A stretch of 64,000 nucleotides of DNA from Plantactinospora soyae (GTDB lineage: Bacteria; Actinomycetota; Actinomycetes; Mycobacteriales; Micromonosporaceae), in NCBI RefSeq assembly GCF_014874095.1, contig NZ_JADBEB010000001.1:2604001-2668000 (forward strand), in the 5' to 3' direction. The position numbers and the translations under genes are program-made. A model generated the notes under the pieces. That model saw nothing but the letters and a program-made list of their open reading frames with translations. It did no database searches and was not told the origin of the DNA. Shown here piece after piece: positions 8,295-15,578 of this stretch (positions within the stretch are counted from its first letter, which is position 1; each line of letters opens with the position of its first letter).

Positions 8295-8996
8295 CTAGGG
8301 AGCGGGAGTGGGTGGTGGCGGGTCGACCGCGATCCCGAGCTGCACCGGCGCGGAGAAGTTGCCCGAGCTGTCGAAGGCCCGGACTCGGAACATGTAGATG
8401 CCGAACCCACGGGAGACCCCGTACGCGAACGTGTCGCCGACCATGGTCACCGCGGACACGGTGCCGGTCTGCTGCACCTCGTATCCGGCGACGAAGACGT
8501 TGTCCCGGGACGCGTCCCAGGTGACGCGGTAGTGGCCGTTCTGCGGGCCGGTGAGCCGCAGGTTGGTCGGGGCGGTCGGCGGAACCGTCTCGGGCTGCGG
8601 ACCGAATCTGATGATGGCGAACGGGGACGAGTTGCCGGCGGCGTCGACCGCCCGGATGCCGAAGGTGAAGAGCATCGGTGGCGGGACCGGCATCGTGTGG
8701 CTGGTCTCGGTGGTGGTGGCCATCCGAGAGCCGTTGGAGAAGATCTCGTACCCGGTCACCCTGCGGTTGTCGGTCGAGGCGTCCCACCGCAGCGTGACGG
8801 TCTGGCTCCCGAATTCCGTGCGGGGGTTCGCCGGGATGGTCGGCGGGCTGACGTCCGGGCCGCGACCGCCGGCTACTTCGAAGGCCGCGACGGTCGAGTG
8901 GGCGGAAGCGGGCAGTGACACGACCGCCGCAGCGCCGAGGGCTAGTGCCGCAGCCAGAGCGACGACTGGGGCCCGGCGAGACGTAAAGATTTTCAT
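8295..8996 (-). CDS. Secreted protein with two fibronectin type III domains
   Basis: 233 residues. It has a Sec signal peptide (MKIFTSRR, hydrophobic core, ASA-H cleavage near residue 32). Two FN3 modules of about 90 residues each follow, both opening with a PPT-P linker and carrying the core Trp (LRWDAS, VTWDAS), GYEI/GYEV and FRVRAFD/FGIRAVD strands. A Pro-rich tail ends the protein. FN3 pairs in actinobacterial exoproteins usually act as spacers next to glycoside hydrolase domains. Here they stand alone, so this may be a stand-alone surface module or the remnant of a larger enzyme. It converges with the decarboxylase gene. Confidence 0.85.
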   Translation of the reverse strand: MKIFTSRRAPVVALAAALALGAAAVVSLPASAHSTVAAFEVAGGRGPDVSPPTIPANPRTEFGSQTVTLRWDASTDNRRVTGYEIFSNGSRMATTTETSHTMPVPPPMLFTFGIRAVDAAGNSSPFAIIRFGPQPETVPPTAPTNLRLTGPQNGHYRVTWDASRDNVFVAGYEVQQTGTVSAVTMVGDTFAYGVSRGFGIYMFRVRAFDSSGNFSAPVQLGIAVDPPPPTPAP

Positions 8997-9127
8997 GTTC
9001 CATCACATTAATATGCTTCGATGTTCAGGGCAATCGCAGTCTGGCCAGGGTCGACCGTCGTCGCCCGGCTTGCGGCCCGACCTGTCGGCTGGCTCGTCGA
9101 CGAGGTACCGCTGGCGGGGTTGGTCGG

Positions 9128-9445
9128 TCATAGCCAGACTCCCCGGTTCTTGTACCGGGACTGCCAGTCGCGTAGTGCCTTCTTGATCCGGTTGTTCTCG
9201 GTACGGGTCCGGATCAGCTCGGCCCGGAGATCGGCCACCTCGTCGGCGACCTGGTAGAGGAAGCCGCGTACCTCGTTGGGGTCGAGGCCCCGACGGGCCG
9301 TGGAGAACTGGTGGCCGCGAATCTGGCCGACGGTCAGCGGTGGACGTGCCGCCGCCGCGTGATGGATGCCGGTGGCCGGCGGCCAGATCCGAGTCAGCCG
9401 CGATGTGGCCGTCGGTGGGCGGGATCGGAACAGTCTGCGCAACAT
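9128..9445 (-). CDS. Small DivIVA-domain protein
   Basis: 105 residues. A basic N-terminus is followed by the DivIVA signature (about residues 38-80: IRGHQFSTARRGLDPNEV, RGFLYQVADEVADLR) and a short coiled coil rich in Arg/Glu. Full DivIVA/Wag31 has a long C-terminal coiled coil; this version keeps only the membrane-curvature-binding head and one helix. The ATG at 9445 has AGGAAGG five bases upstream, so the longer reading frame to 9517 is rejected. It is divergent from a minimal GntR regulator. Its role is unknown; polar-growth adaptor or conjugation/plasmid-related use are possible. Confidence 0.8.
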   Translation of the reverse strand: MLRRLFRSRPPTATSRLTRIWPPATGIHHAAAARPPLTVGQIRGHQFSTARRGLDPNEVRGFLYQVADEVADLRAELIRTRTENNRIKKALRDWQSRYKNRGVWL

Positions 9446-9768
9446 GAGCACCTTCCTGAGTCGTCTGGAAGGGCGGCCCGGCTCGCGGATCGGGGGAGAC
9501 TGCACGAGCCGGGCCACCCGCCCCGCGACCGCAGCCTTGATCGGCAGTACGGCCCCAGGGCTGCCTGCGAGGGGGCCGGGACGGGTGAACCCCTTTCGCG
9601 TCGCTACCCGCCCCGACCAGGGGGAGCGCTCCTAGCTGCCACACGAGGAGTGCTCTCAGCCAACTTATGTGTGGATGTCGCGGACGTCAACCTCCGCACA
9701 ATCCACCGCTAAGACTTGTTCCACACAGTAGGAGGTGATCAAATCGGAGGTGCCACGCGAGGAGTGCC
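9446..9768. other. Divergent control region between DivIVA-like and GntR genes
   Basis: 323 bp without a credible ORF. It holds a near-duplicate motif, TGCCACACGAGGAGTGC at 9637-9653 and TGCCACGCGAGGAGTGC at 9751-9767. The second copy contains the ribosome binding site of the GntR gene. The inverted repeat TGTGTGGA (9668-9675) / TCCACACA (9720-9727) spans 60 bp and might be an operator. I see no conserved RNA structure. Confidence 0.5.
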
Positions 9769-10008
9769 ATGCCTGCTCTGCCGGACTACTTCCGGATCTC
9801 GAACGCCATCATCGCCGACGTCAAGCAAGGACGGATGAAGGCGGGTGACAAGCTGCCTTCGATCGCCGAACTGTGCGACAAGTACAGGGTCAGCCCGTCG
9901 ACCATCCGGCTGGTGTTCGTCCGTCTCGAAGCATTGGAAGTCATCGACCGCTACCAGGGCAAAGGTGTCTTCGTGACCGATCCGAAGACCTGGCTCCGTA
10001 AGCCCTGA
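9769..10008 (+). CDS. Minimal GntR-family regulator (DNA-binding domain only)
   Basis: 79 residues comprising just the GntR winged helix (IIADVKQGRMKAGDKLPS, then CDKYRVSPSTIRLVF and YQGKGVFVTD). No effector domain follows. Such minimal GntR proteins are common near actinobacterial integrative elements and in small regulatory pairs. AGGAG precedes the ATG by five bases. It is divergent from the small DivIVA-domain gene, and the pair probably forms a unit. The ligand and target are unknown; autoregulation through the intergenic repeats is an inference. Confidence 0.85.
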   Translation: MPALPDYFRISNAIIADVKQGRMKAGDKLPSIAELCDKYRVSPSTIRLVFVRLEALEVIDRYQGKGVFVTDPKTWLRKP

Positions 10009-10088
10009 CTCGGCTGGCTTCGGCTCGACGATCTGCGAAGCTCCGCCGCCGATCGAGGGCTGAAGAGCGGGAGCGCGCTCATCTCGGG

Positions 10089-10982
10089 TCAGGGCACGCG
10101 TGTGTGCCGGCGGCGGAGGAGTCGGACAGCGACCTGATACACGGCGACGAACACCACCACCGGCACGAAGCCGATCGCCTGGAACAACCACGGGATCTCG
10201 TCGTTGTTCCATTCTGACCTGGCGTTAAGAACAAGTCCGGACACCAGCAGTGCGAGGAACGAGCCAACCGTCAGGAAAATTGCCCACACAATCGCGGATT
10301 GCCGCGCCCAGGAGCGGTACTGGGCCGCCAGCACGGTGGCCTCAGCCGGAGGCGTCCAACCCCCGCCACGGGATCGCTCCCAGATGTCTTTGATGGCTCG
10401 CACCTCGTCAGCTTGTGCCCCAACGCCCCCTGGCAGGGCGAACAGTCGTCCCGCGCGGTCGAGCAGCATCGTCCTGGACGAAGCCGGGTTGTTCTCGACC
10501 TCGATGCTCAACACGTCGGGCCACACTGTCCTGCGGGTCCGAAGCAGCTGCCGTACTGCGATGTGGTCCTGGTGGACGATGGTCGCCGCCCGCCAGAACC
10601 AGATGATGGCGAGATACACCGTGCTGATCAGCACGAGCATTCCCGCCTTGAAAGTCAGGGGCAGGTCGTCCTCCGGCACGATCCAGCGCGCCAACGAGAT
10701 GCCCGGCAACCCCAGAAAGAGGGTGATGAACACCAACTGTGCCGGTCGTAGCCGGTACTTGCGGATCACCCGACCGTCGGTCCCTGTCTCCACCTGCTCC
10801 TCCAGTCGGAGATTGGCGTTCGAGGACGCAACGGTATCGCCGGGTCTGGGGAGGGGCCCGGTGGGGAGACCGCGAGGAATCGTCCGGTCCACAGGGCTCA
10901 AGCATTTCTCCAGGCCGTACGCGGGCCGCTCACTGCCCTCCCCCGGCGCTCGAAGGCGCCGCTGAGCCGCAGGGTGAGTCAT
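10089..10982 (-). CDS. Membrane protein with bacterial PH-like domain
   Basis: Up to 297 residues. Two transmembrane helices (about 78-98 and 112-132) precede a PH_6-like beta domain (IVHQDHIAVRQLLRTRR, WPDVLSIEVE, RTMLLDRAGRLFALPGG). Two further hydrophobic segments lie near 225-245 and 265-285. The PH_6 family is typical of actinobacterial membrane proteins of unknown function. The N-terminus is uncertain: ATG 10982 and GTG 10892 are both possible and neither has a good ribosome binding site. The first 50 residues look non-native, so the shorter form is likelier. It converges with the GntR gene. Confidence 0.65.
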   Translation of the reverse strand: MTHPAAQRRLRAPGEGSERPAYGLEKCLSPVDRTIPRGLPTGPLPRPGDTVASSNANLRLEEQVETGTDGRVIRKYRLRPAQLVFITLFLGLPGISLARWIVPEDDLPLTFKAGMLVLISTVYLAIIWFWRAATIVHQDHIAVRQLLRTRRTVWPDVLSIEVENNPASSRTMLLDRAGRLFALPGGVGAQADEVRAIKDIWERSRGGGWTPPAEATVLAAQYRSWARQSAIVWAIFLTVGSFLALLVSGLVLNARSEWNNDEIPWLFQAIGFVPVVVFVAVYQVAVRLLRRRHTRVP

Positions 10983-11105
10983 CCGAGATCACGCCGCAGG
11001 TGCAGGTGCCCCGAGCGGCCTCCTCGCGTGCCTCGACGCCGTCGGTTCGCGTGCAGTGGTCCGGGCCCCGGGCGCTAACTCTCGCCGGAGCTGACTGCGA
11101 ACCTC

Positions 11106-11135
11106 CTGGCCCGGATCTCACGAGACCCGGGCCAG
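11106..11135. terminator. Hairpin downstream of the DUF418 gene
   Basis: A 9-bp stem CTGGCCCGG (11106-11114) / CCGGGCCAG (11127-11135) encloses an inner TCTC/GAGA pairing, making a long hairpin. It lies 90 nt past the DUF418 stop and upstream of the next gene on the same strand. Confidence 0.65.
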
Positions 11136-11224
11136 TCCCAATACGCTTCCTTACCGTCCCATATGGAGTGTGGATGGTGTGGCTGATGCCTCGCGTGGGG
11201 AAGGCGGTGTGCTGCTCGGCTCGC

Positions 11225-12421
11225 TCAGCGTGTGGCAGGTCGACGAGCGGCGTACGTCAGTCGCCGGAGCAGGCCCTCGGCCGGCCCGCGCCATCCGGCC
11301 CGGCGCATCAGCTCGGCCAGCAGCACGGTTGTCAGCCAGGTACCGATCGCCACCGCTGCTGCGCCGGCGTCGCCGAGCCGCCCGCCGAGTCCGAGGGTGA
11401 ACGGCGCGAAGAGCGCCACGAATCCGACCGACTGGAGCAGATAGCAGGTGAGCGACCGCTGCCCACAGGCGGCCAGCGCGGTGGCCACCCGTCCGGGCGC
11501 GTCGGCGACGCGGTGCGCGATGAGGCCGGCCAGTGCGGCGTACGCGAGCCCTCCGGCGATACCGGTCACGCTGTGCAGCGCATAAACCGGCACTGCGGTA
11601 CCCGTCGTCCAGTCCGTCCAGATCTGTGAGTCCATCAGCGCCAGCGGGGCACCGCCGAGGATCGTGATGACGATTCCGGCCACCGCGACCCGCGTCAGCA
11701 GGGCACGGTGCCGACCGGGTTCGTCGAGCAGTCGGCGCCGGGCCGCCCAGATGCCGAGCAGGAACGGGGTGACGATGTCCAGGGCCAGCATCGGTCCGAG
11801 CCCGGCCCAGACCGCCAACCGCTGGCCGACCGCCTCGATCGGTGACTCGACGCTGGTGGGTAGCGGCGGCGACCCCTCGGTGATGATGGCCCACGCCGGC
11901 AGCATGGCAAGCGCGGCGAACACCAGGATCCACAGCCCGGCGACCCAGAGCAGCACCCGGTCACGGGCCCGCACCATGCCCACGAGAATCAGCGACAGCA
12001 GCCCGTAGGTGACCAGGATGTCGCCGAAGAACAACAGCAGCGCGTGGGCGAAGCCGAACGCGATCAGCCAGAGACTGCGGCGGCGCAACAGGCGACGTAC
12101 GTCCGGCCATTCGGCTCCGGCCGCGATTCGCCGGTTGGCCAGCTGGACCAGTCCGTAGCCGAACAGTGCGGCGAACATCGGCAGCGCGCGGCCGTCGACG
12201 AAGAGGACCTGAAGGCCGGCGACGACCTGGTCGATGGGGCCACCGTTCAGTTGGTAGCCGCGGAACCCCTTGGGGTGGCCGTACAGGTACATGTGTGCGT
12301 GGGCCAATGCGATGAGCAGCAGCATCGTTCCGCGGGCAAGATCGGGGGCCAGTGACCTGTCGGACAGCCTGGTGGCGACATTGGGTGGACCGGTGCTGGG
12401 CTCGATGACAAGTCTGGACAC
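11225..12421 (-). CDS. DUF418 integral membrane protein
   Basis: 398 residues with about ten hydrophobic segments. Typical DUF418 blocks are present: an N-terminal DLARGTMLLLIALAH (usually LDxLRGxAxLGI), RRRSLWLIAFGFAHALL, FGDILVTYGLLS, and the C-terminal DUF418 domain with GQRSLTCYLLQS and GWRGPAEGLLRRLTY. Family members are YeiB-like inner-membrane proteins of unknown substrate, related to acyltransferase_3 folds. The GTG start at 12421 has only a weak GGGG upstream. It is divergent from a TetR gene with two matching operators in between, so it is the likely target of that repressor. Confidence 0.88.
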   Translation of the reverse strand: MSRLVIEPSTGPPNVATRLSDRSLAPDLARGTMLLLIALAHAHMYLYGHPKGFRGYQLNGGPIDQVVAGLQVLFVDGRALPMFAALFGYGLVQLANRRIAAGAEWPDVRRLLRRRSLWLIAFGFAHALLLFFGDILVTYGLLSLILVGMVRARDRVLLWVAGLWILVFAALAMLPAWAIITEGSPPLPTSVESPIEAVGQRLAVWAGLGPMLALDIVTPFLLGIWAARRRLLDEPGRHRALLTRVAVAGIVITILGGAPLALMDSQIWTDWTTGTAVPVYALHSVTGIAGGLAYAALAGLIAHRVADAPGRVATALAACGQRSLTCYLLQSVGFVALFAPFTLGLGGRLGDAGAAAVAIGTWLTTVLLAELMRRAGWRGPAEGLLRRLTYAARRPATR

Positions 12422-12500
12422 GTGACGCCCCGTTCTCGGAGTCGGACCTTCGTGAAGACACGGCAGAATTGCCCGGGACGCCGGCGCCAGGCCCCGTCAA

Positions 12501-12556
12501 TTAGCTACGCAGACGTATCTAACACCGCGAGGCTAAGCTACGCAAGCGTGTCTTAG
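12501..12556. promoter_or_regulatory. Two TetR-type operators between DUF418 and tetR genes
   Basis: Two similar imperfect palindromes at 12501-12522 and 12534-12555 share AGCTACGCA followed by an ACGTATCT/GCGTGTCT right half. Their outer ends read TTAG...CTAA and TAAG...CTTA. The centres are 33 bp apart. The second site lies 13 bp before the TTG start of tetR. This is the expected arrangement for autoregulation and repression of the divergent membrane-protein gene. Confidence 0.75.
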
Positions 12557-12568
12557 TTTGGAGCCGTC

Positions 12569-13216
12569 TTGACCGAGAAACCGCAGGACCCGACATTGCG
12601 ACGCTCCCGTCGCCGGGGAGATGACCTGATTCAGGCCATCCACGCCGCAGTGCTCGCCGAGGTGGCCAAGGTCGGAGTCGACGGGCTCACCATGGAGGGC
12701 ATAGCGAAGAGCGCGGCGACCGCGAAGACGTCGTTGTACCGGCGCTGGCCGTCGCCACGAGAACTGCTACTGGACGCGTTGTACGAGGCGCATCCCGAGG
12801 AGCTACCGTCGCCGGGCGCCGACGACCTGCGCGGCGACCTGATCCGGGCGCTCCAGCAGCTCGTCGCCTGGATGGTCGAACCGGCCGGGAATGCCGTCAG
12901 GGTCATCATGCTCGAACGGCACCGCCATCCCGACCTGGTCGAGGCGCTGTACAACCGGGTCTTCAAAGGCCACGGCAGCACCTTCACCTACACGGTGCTG
13001 CGCCATTACGCCGAGCAGGGACAGATCGACCCCGAACTGATAACGCCGGTAGTGCGCGACATCGGGGAGGCCCTGGTGTTCAAGCACGTCACGGATGCCG
13101 ACGACCTGCCGGACGACGATAAGCTCGCCGCAATCGTCGACCAGGCGATCCTGCCCGCGATCGGCATCCTGCCCGACCGCAAACAACGGTCGCCGAGGCC
13201 GGACGGCGACACCTGA
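12569..13216 (+). CDS. TetR-family transcriptional regulator
   Basis: 215 residues. The N-terminal TetR helix-turn-helix spans about 20-66 (AVLAEVAKVGVDGLTMEGIA, TAKTSLYRRWPSPRELL). The C-terminal ligand domain is of the TetR_C type (MLERHRHPDLVEALYNRVF, LITPVVRDIGEALVFKHVT). The start is TTG at 12569 with GGAG five bases upstream. Two palindromes just upstream and the divergent DUF418 gene make it a local repressor. The inducing ligand is unknown. Confidence 0.9.
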   Translation: MTEKPQDPTLRRSRRRGDDLIQAIHAAVLAEVAKVGVDGLTMEGIAKSAATAKTSLYRRWPSPRELLLDALYEAHPEELPSPGADDLRGDLIRALQQLVAWMVEPAGNAVRVIMLERHRHPDLVEALYNRVFKGHGSTFTYTVLRHYAEQGQIDPELITPVVRDIGEALVFKHVTDADDLPDDDKLAAIVDQAILPAIGILPDRKQRSPRPDGDT

Positions 13217-13244
13217 CTCGTTGCCTTTCGGCGTACACCGCCGC

Positions 13245-13279
13245 CTGGGCCCATGCCAGGACGTTTGGCACAGGCCCAG
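13245..13279. terminator. Bidirectional hairpin between tetR and a secreted-protein gene
   Basis: A composite stem, CTGGGCC (13245-13251) with GGCCCAG (13273-13279) and an inner TGCCA/TGGCA, is separated by a CA/CA internal loop. It lies between two convergent genes. Confidence 0.75.
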
Positions 13280-13303
13280 ACGAGCGGGGCTGACCAGGCG
13301 GTG

Positions 13304-14074
13304 TTACGGCAGCGCGGCCAACGCTTCGATCGCCACTCTCCGGCTGGTGTTCGCGTAGGACGCCGCCTCGACGGCCGCCGGGACGATCGGTCCCAACTTC
13401 CACGTCCCGAACCAGTTCTGCTCCAACTGCGTGGCGGTGTGGACGCCGTACACGGTGCAGGTGTAGGCCCGGATCATCGGTATCGTGTTGGGCTCCGGGA
13501 AGTGGTCGCGGCACGTCGGCGCCAGCTTGTTGATGATCTTTTGTAGGGCGGCGCGGTAGTCGGCCATCAGCCTCGTGGTGCTGAACCCCGCCCGCGCGCG
13601 GGCCACCAACGCGATCGGATAGAGCGTGACGACGGCGTACCCGACATCGTCGATCGCCCGCGGGTCCGAGACGGCATCGAGATAGGTCGCCGCCCGGGTG
13701 GCGGCTCCGGTGACGTCCATCGCCCAGTCTTCCAGGGTTTCCTCGCCGAACGCGTTGATGTCGTCGAACTCGATGACGGCATGTCGGGCGTCGCTGCGGA
13801 CGTTCGCGGCGGCGATCGAGTCGATGTGGACGATGACCGCCGACTCGGCCTGGTTGAGGGCGTTGATGACGTCCTGGGTCATCCCGGCGAGGGCTTCGGG
13901 CGTCACCCCGCCGCTGGAGGCCCTGCCGACCAGGCTGAGCGCGAGGTCGATCATGTCGATCAGCGAGGTGTTCGGGCCGTCGGGGTTGGCCTGGGCCGGT
14001 TGGATGGTTCCCGGTAGGAGAACTGTGAGCGTGAGGGCTGCGGCGGCGACGCCGCGTAGCAGTCTGGTCTTCAT
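13304..14074 (-). CDS. Secreted protein of unknown family
   Basis: 256 residues. It has a clear Sec signal peptide (MKTRLLRG, hydrophobic core, cleavage after AQA near residue 29). The mature part is mostly helical with no Trp-rich or catalytic motif that I recognise. Two Cys (in APTCRDHF and AYTCTVYG) could form a disulfide. GGGGAG stands four bases before the ATG. The gene is monocistronic and converges with tetR. I cannot assign a function. Confidence 0.75.
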   Translation of the reverse strand: MKTRLLRGVAAAALTLTVLLPGTIQPAQANPDGPNTSLIDMIDLALSLVGRASSGGVTPEALAGMTQDVINALNQAESAVIVHIDSIAAANVRSDARHAVIEFDDINAFGEETLEDWAMDVTGAATRAATYLDAVSDPRAIDDVGYAVVTLYPIALVARARAGFSTTRLMADYRAALQKIINKLAPTCRDHFPEPNTIPMIRAYTCTVYGVHTATQLEQNWFGTWKLGPIVPAAVEAASYANTSRRVAIEALAALP

Positions 14075-14307
14075 CTGACTCCCCTTTCATCCCTGGTGTC
14101 GGCAGGTTGCCGGGCCCCGCTGGACGTGGGCTGGACACCGACTGGAGCGGGCTGGCGCGGTGGCCCGGGACGGTGGCCGGCCGGAGCCGGCGGCGGTGCC
14201 GACGATCCGGTTCGCTCCGGACCATCTCGGCCGGGAACAGGGGATGGGCGGGCAGCGCGTGCGCCGGGGCAGCCGGGGCTCGGCGGCCCGGTGGCACACT
14301 GGCCAGC

Positions 14308-15048
14308 ATGATCGTCTACGACAGCATCGGCACGACCTACAGCGGCACCAGGCAGCCCGACCCGAGGGTGGCCGCCCAGATCGTCGCGGCTCTCGGTGCG
14401 GCGCGGACGGTCGTCAACGTCGGCGCCGGCACCGGCTCCTACGAGCCGCCGCAGACGGTGCTCGCGGTCGAACCCAGCGCGGTGATGATCGCGCAGCGGC
14501 CGGTGGGATCGGCGCCGGTCGTCCAGGCGGTCGCGGAGTCCATTCCGATCGAGGACGACTACGCCGACGCCGCCATGGCGCTACTGACCGTGCACCACTG
14601 GACCGATCTCGAAGCGGGGATCGCGGAACTGCGGCGGATCGCCCGGCGGCGGATCGTCGTACTGACCTGGGACCAGGCGGTAACCCGACGGTTCTGGCTG
14701 CTGAGCGAGTACCTGCCGGAGGCGGCGGCCTTCGACGACACCCGGGCCGTACCGGTCGACCGGCTCGCCGCGCTGCTCGGCAACGCCCGGGTGGAACAGG
14801 TGCCCGTACCGCACGACTGCACCGACGGGTTCGGCGTGGCGTACTGGCGCCGGCCCGAGGCGTATCTCGATCCGGCGGTCCGGGCCGGGATGTCGATGCT
14901 CGCCCAGCTCGGGGACGAGGTCCTGCGGTCAGGTCTGGAGCGGCTCGCCGCGGACCTGTCCTCGGGACGCTGGCACGAGCGGCACGCCGACCTGCTGGAG
15001 CTCGACGTATTCGACGGGGGATACCGGCTGGTCGTCGCGGATCTGTAG
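14308..15048 (+). CDS. Class I SAM-dependent methyltransferase
   Basis: 246 residues. The SAM-binding motif I VVNVGAGTGSYE (about 35-46) is followed by the acidic residue at the end of beta-2 (AVEPS). The Methyltransf_11 core contains DYADAAMALLTVHHW. The ATG at 14308 is chosen because the longer frame upstream lacks a ribosome binding site and gives a low-complexity N-terminus. The substrate is unknown; the sequence resembles small-molecule methyltransferases of the UbiE/COQ5 fold. It stands alone on this strand. Confidence 0.85.
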   Translation: MIVYDSIGTTYSGTRQPDPRVAAQIVAALGAARTVVNVGAGTGSYEPPQTVLAVEPSAVMIAQRPVGSAPVVQAVAESIPIEDDYADAAMALLTVHHWTDLEAGIAELRRIARRRIVVLTWDQAVTRRFWLLSEYLPEAAAFDDTRAVPVDRLAALLGNARVEQVPVPHDCTDGFGVAYWRRPEAYLDPAVRAGMSMLAQLGDEVLRSGLERLAADLSSGRWHERHADLLELDVFDGGYRLVVADL

Positions 15049-15062
15049 GGCCGGAGTCCGGC

Positions 15063-15578
15063 TCAGGTGTCGGCGGGCGGGGTGCCGTTCTCCCAGATGC
15101 AGGGTGAGCTGCCGACGAGGAAGGCGTCGATCCGCCCGCTGTCCCGGGGGTAGATCTCGATTCCGATCCGGAAACCGTCGTTCGGGCTCTCCACCGCCAA
15201 CTGCGGGTTGCGTTCGGACCGTAGATCCTTGATCACTTTGTAGCCGCGCTGCTCCCAGTACTGCGCCAGCACCACCAGCGCCTGGTTCACCGGCCACCCG
15301 TCCGGATAGACGACCTTGTAGTGCTTCTCGACGAACACCCGACCGGGCGGACCGCCGTCACTGGGATCGTCACACGGCGTGGTGTCGTCGAGGTCCGTCT
15401 CCAGCTCGGTTCCGGGTGCCAGCGCCGCCTGCGCCTCCCGGACGATCTCCTCGGTACGCTCGGCCGCCTGGCCAACCGTCATCGTCGGTCGCACGTCGCT
15501 CCCTTGGTCGCATCCGGAGATGACCAGACCGGCCACCAGCACGATCGCCAGCCGTCGCCACCGCCGGACCGGGGTCAC
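15063..15578 (-). CDS. Lipoprotein, last gene of an EspC-like/hydrolase operon
   Basis: 171 residues. It has a lipoprotein signal peptide (VRRWRRLAIVLVAG) and lipobox LVISGC with acylated Cys at residue 23. The mature domain is about 145 residues and carries Cys in TPCDDP and SPCIW. No known catalytic motif is visible. The GTG start overlaps the stop of the upstream hydrolase gene by 4 nt (GTGA), indicating translational coupling. It may be an immunity or anchoring partner of the hydrolase; that is inference from position only. Confidence 0.8.
   Translation of the reverse strand: MTPVRRWRRLAIVLVAGLVISGCDQGSDVRPTMTVGQAAERTEEIVREAQAALAPGTELETDLDDTTPCDDPSDGGPPGRVFVEKHYKVVYPDGWPVNQALVVLAQYWEQRGYKVIKDLRSERNPQLAVESPNDGFRIGIEIYPRDSGRIDAFLVGSSPCIWENGTPPADT

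Noticed and set aside
8289-8313. ACCCACT/AGTGGGT hairpin at the end of the FN3 gene
   Set aside because: Only 7 bp, and it overlaps the coding end of the FN3 gene. Too weak to list as a terminator.
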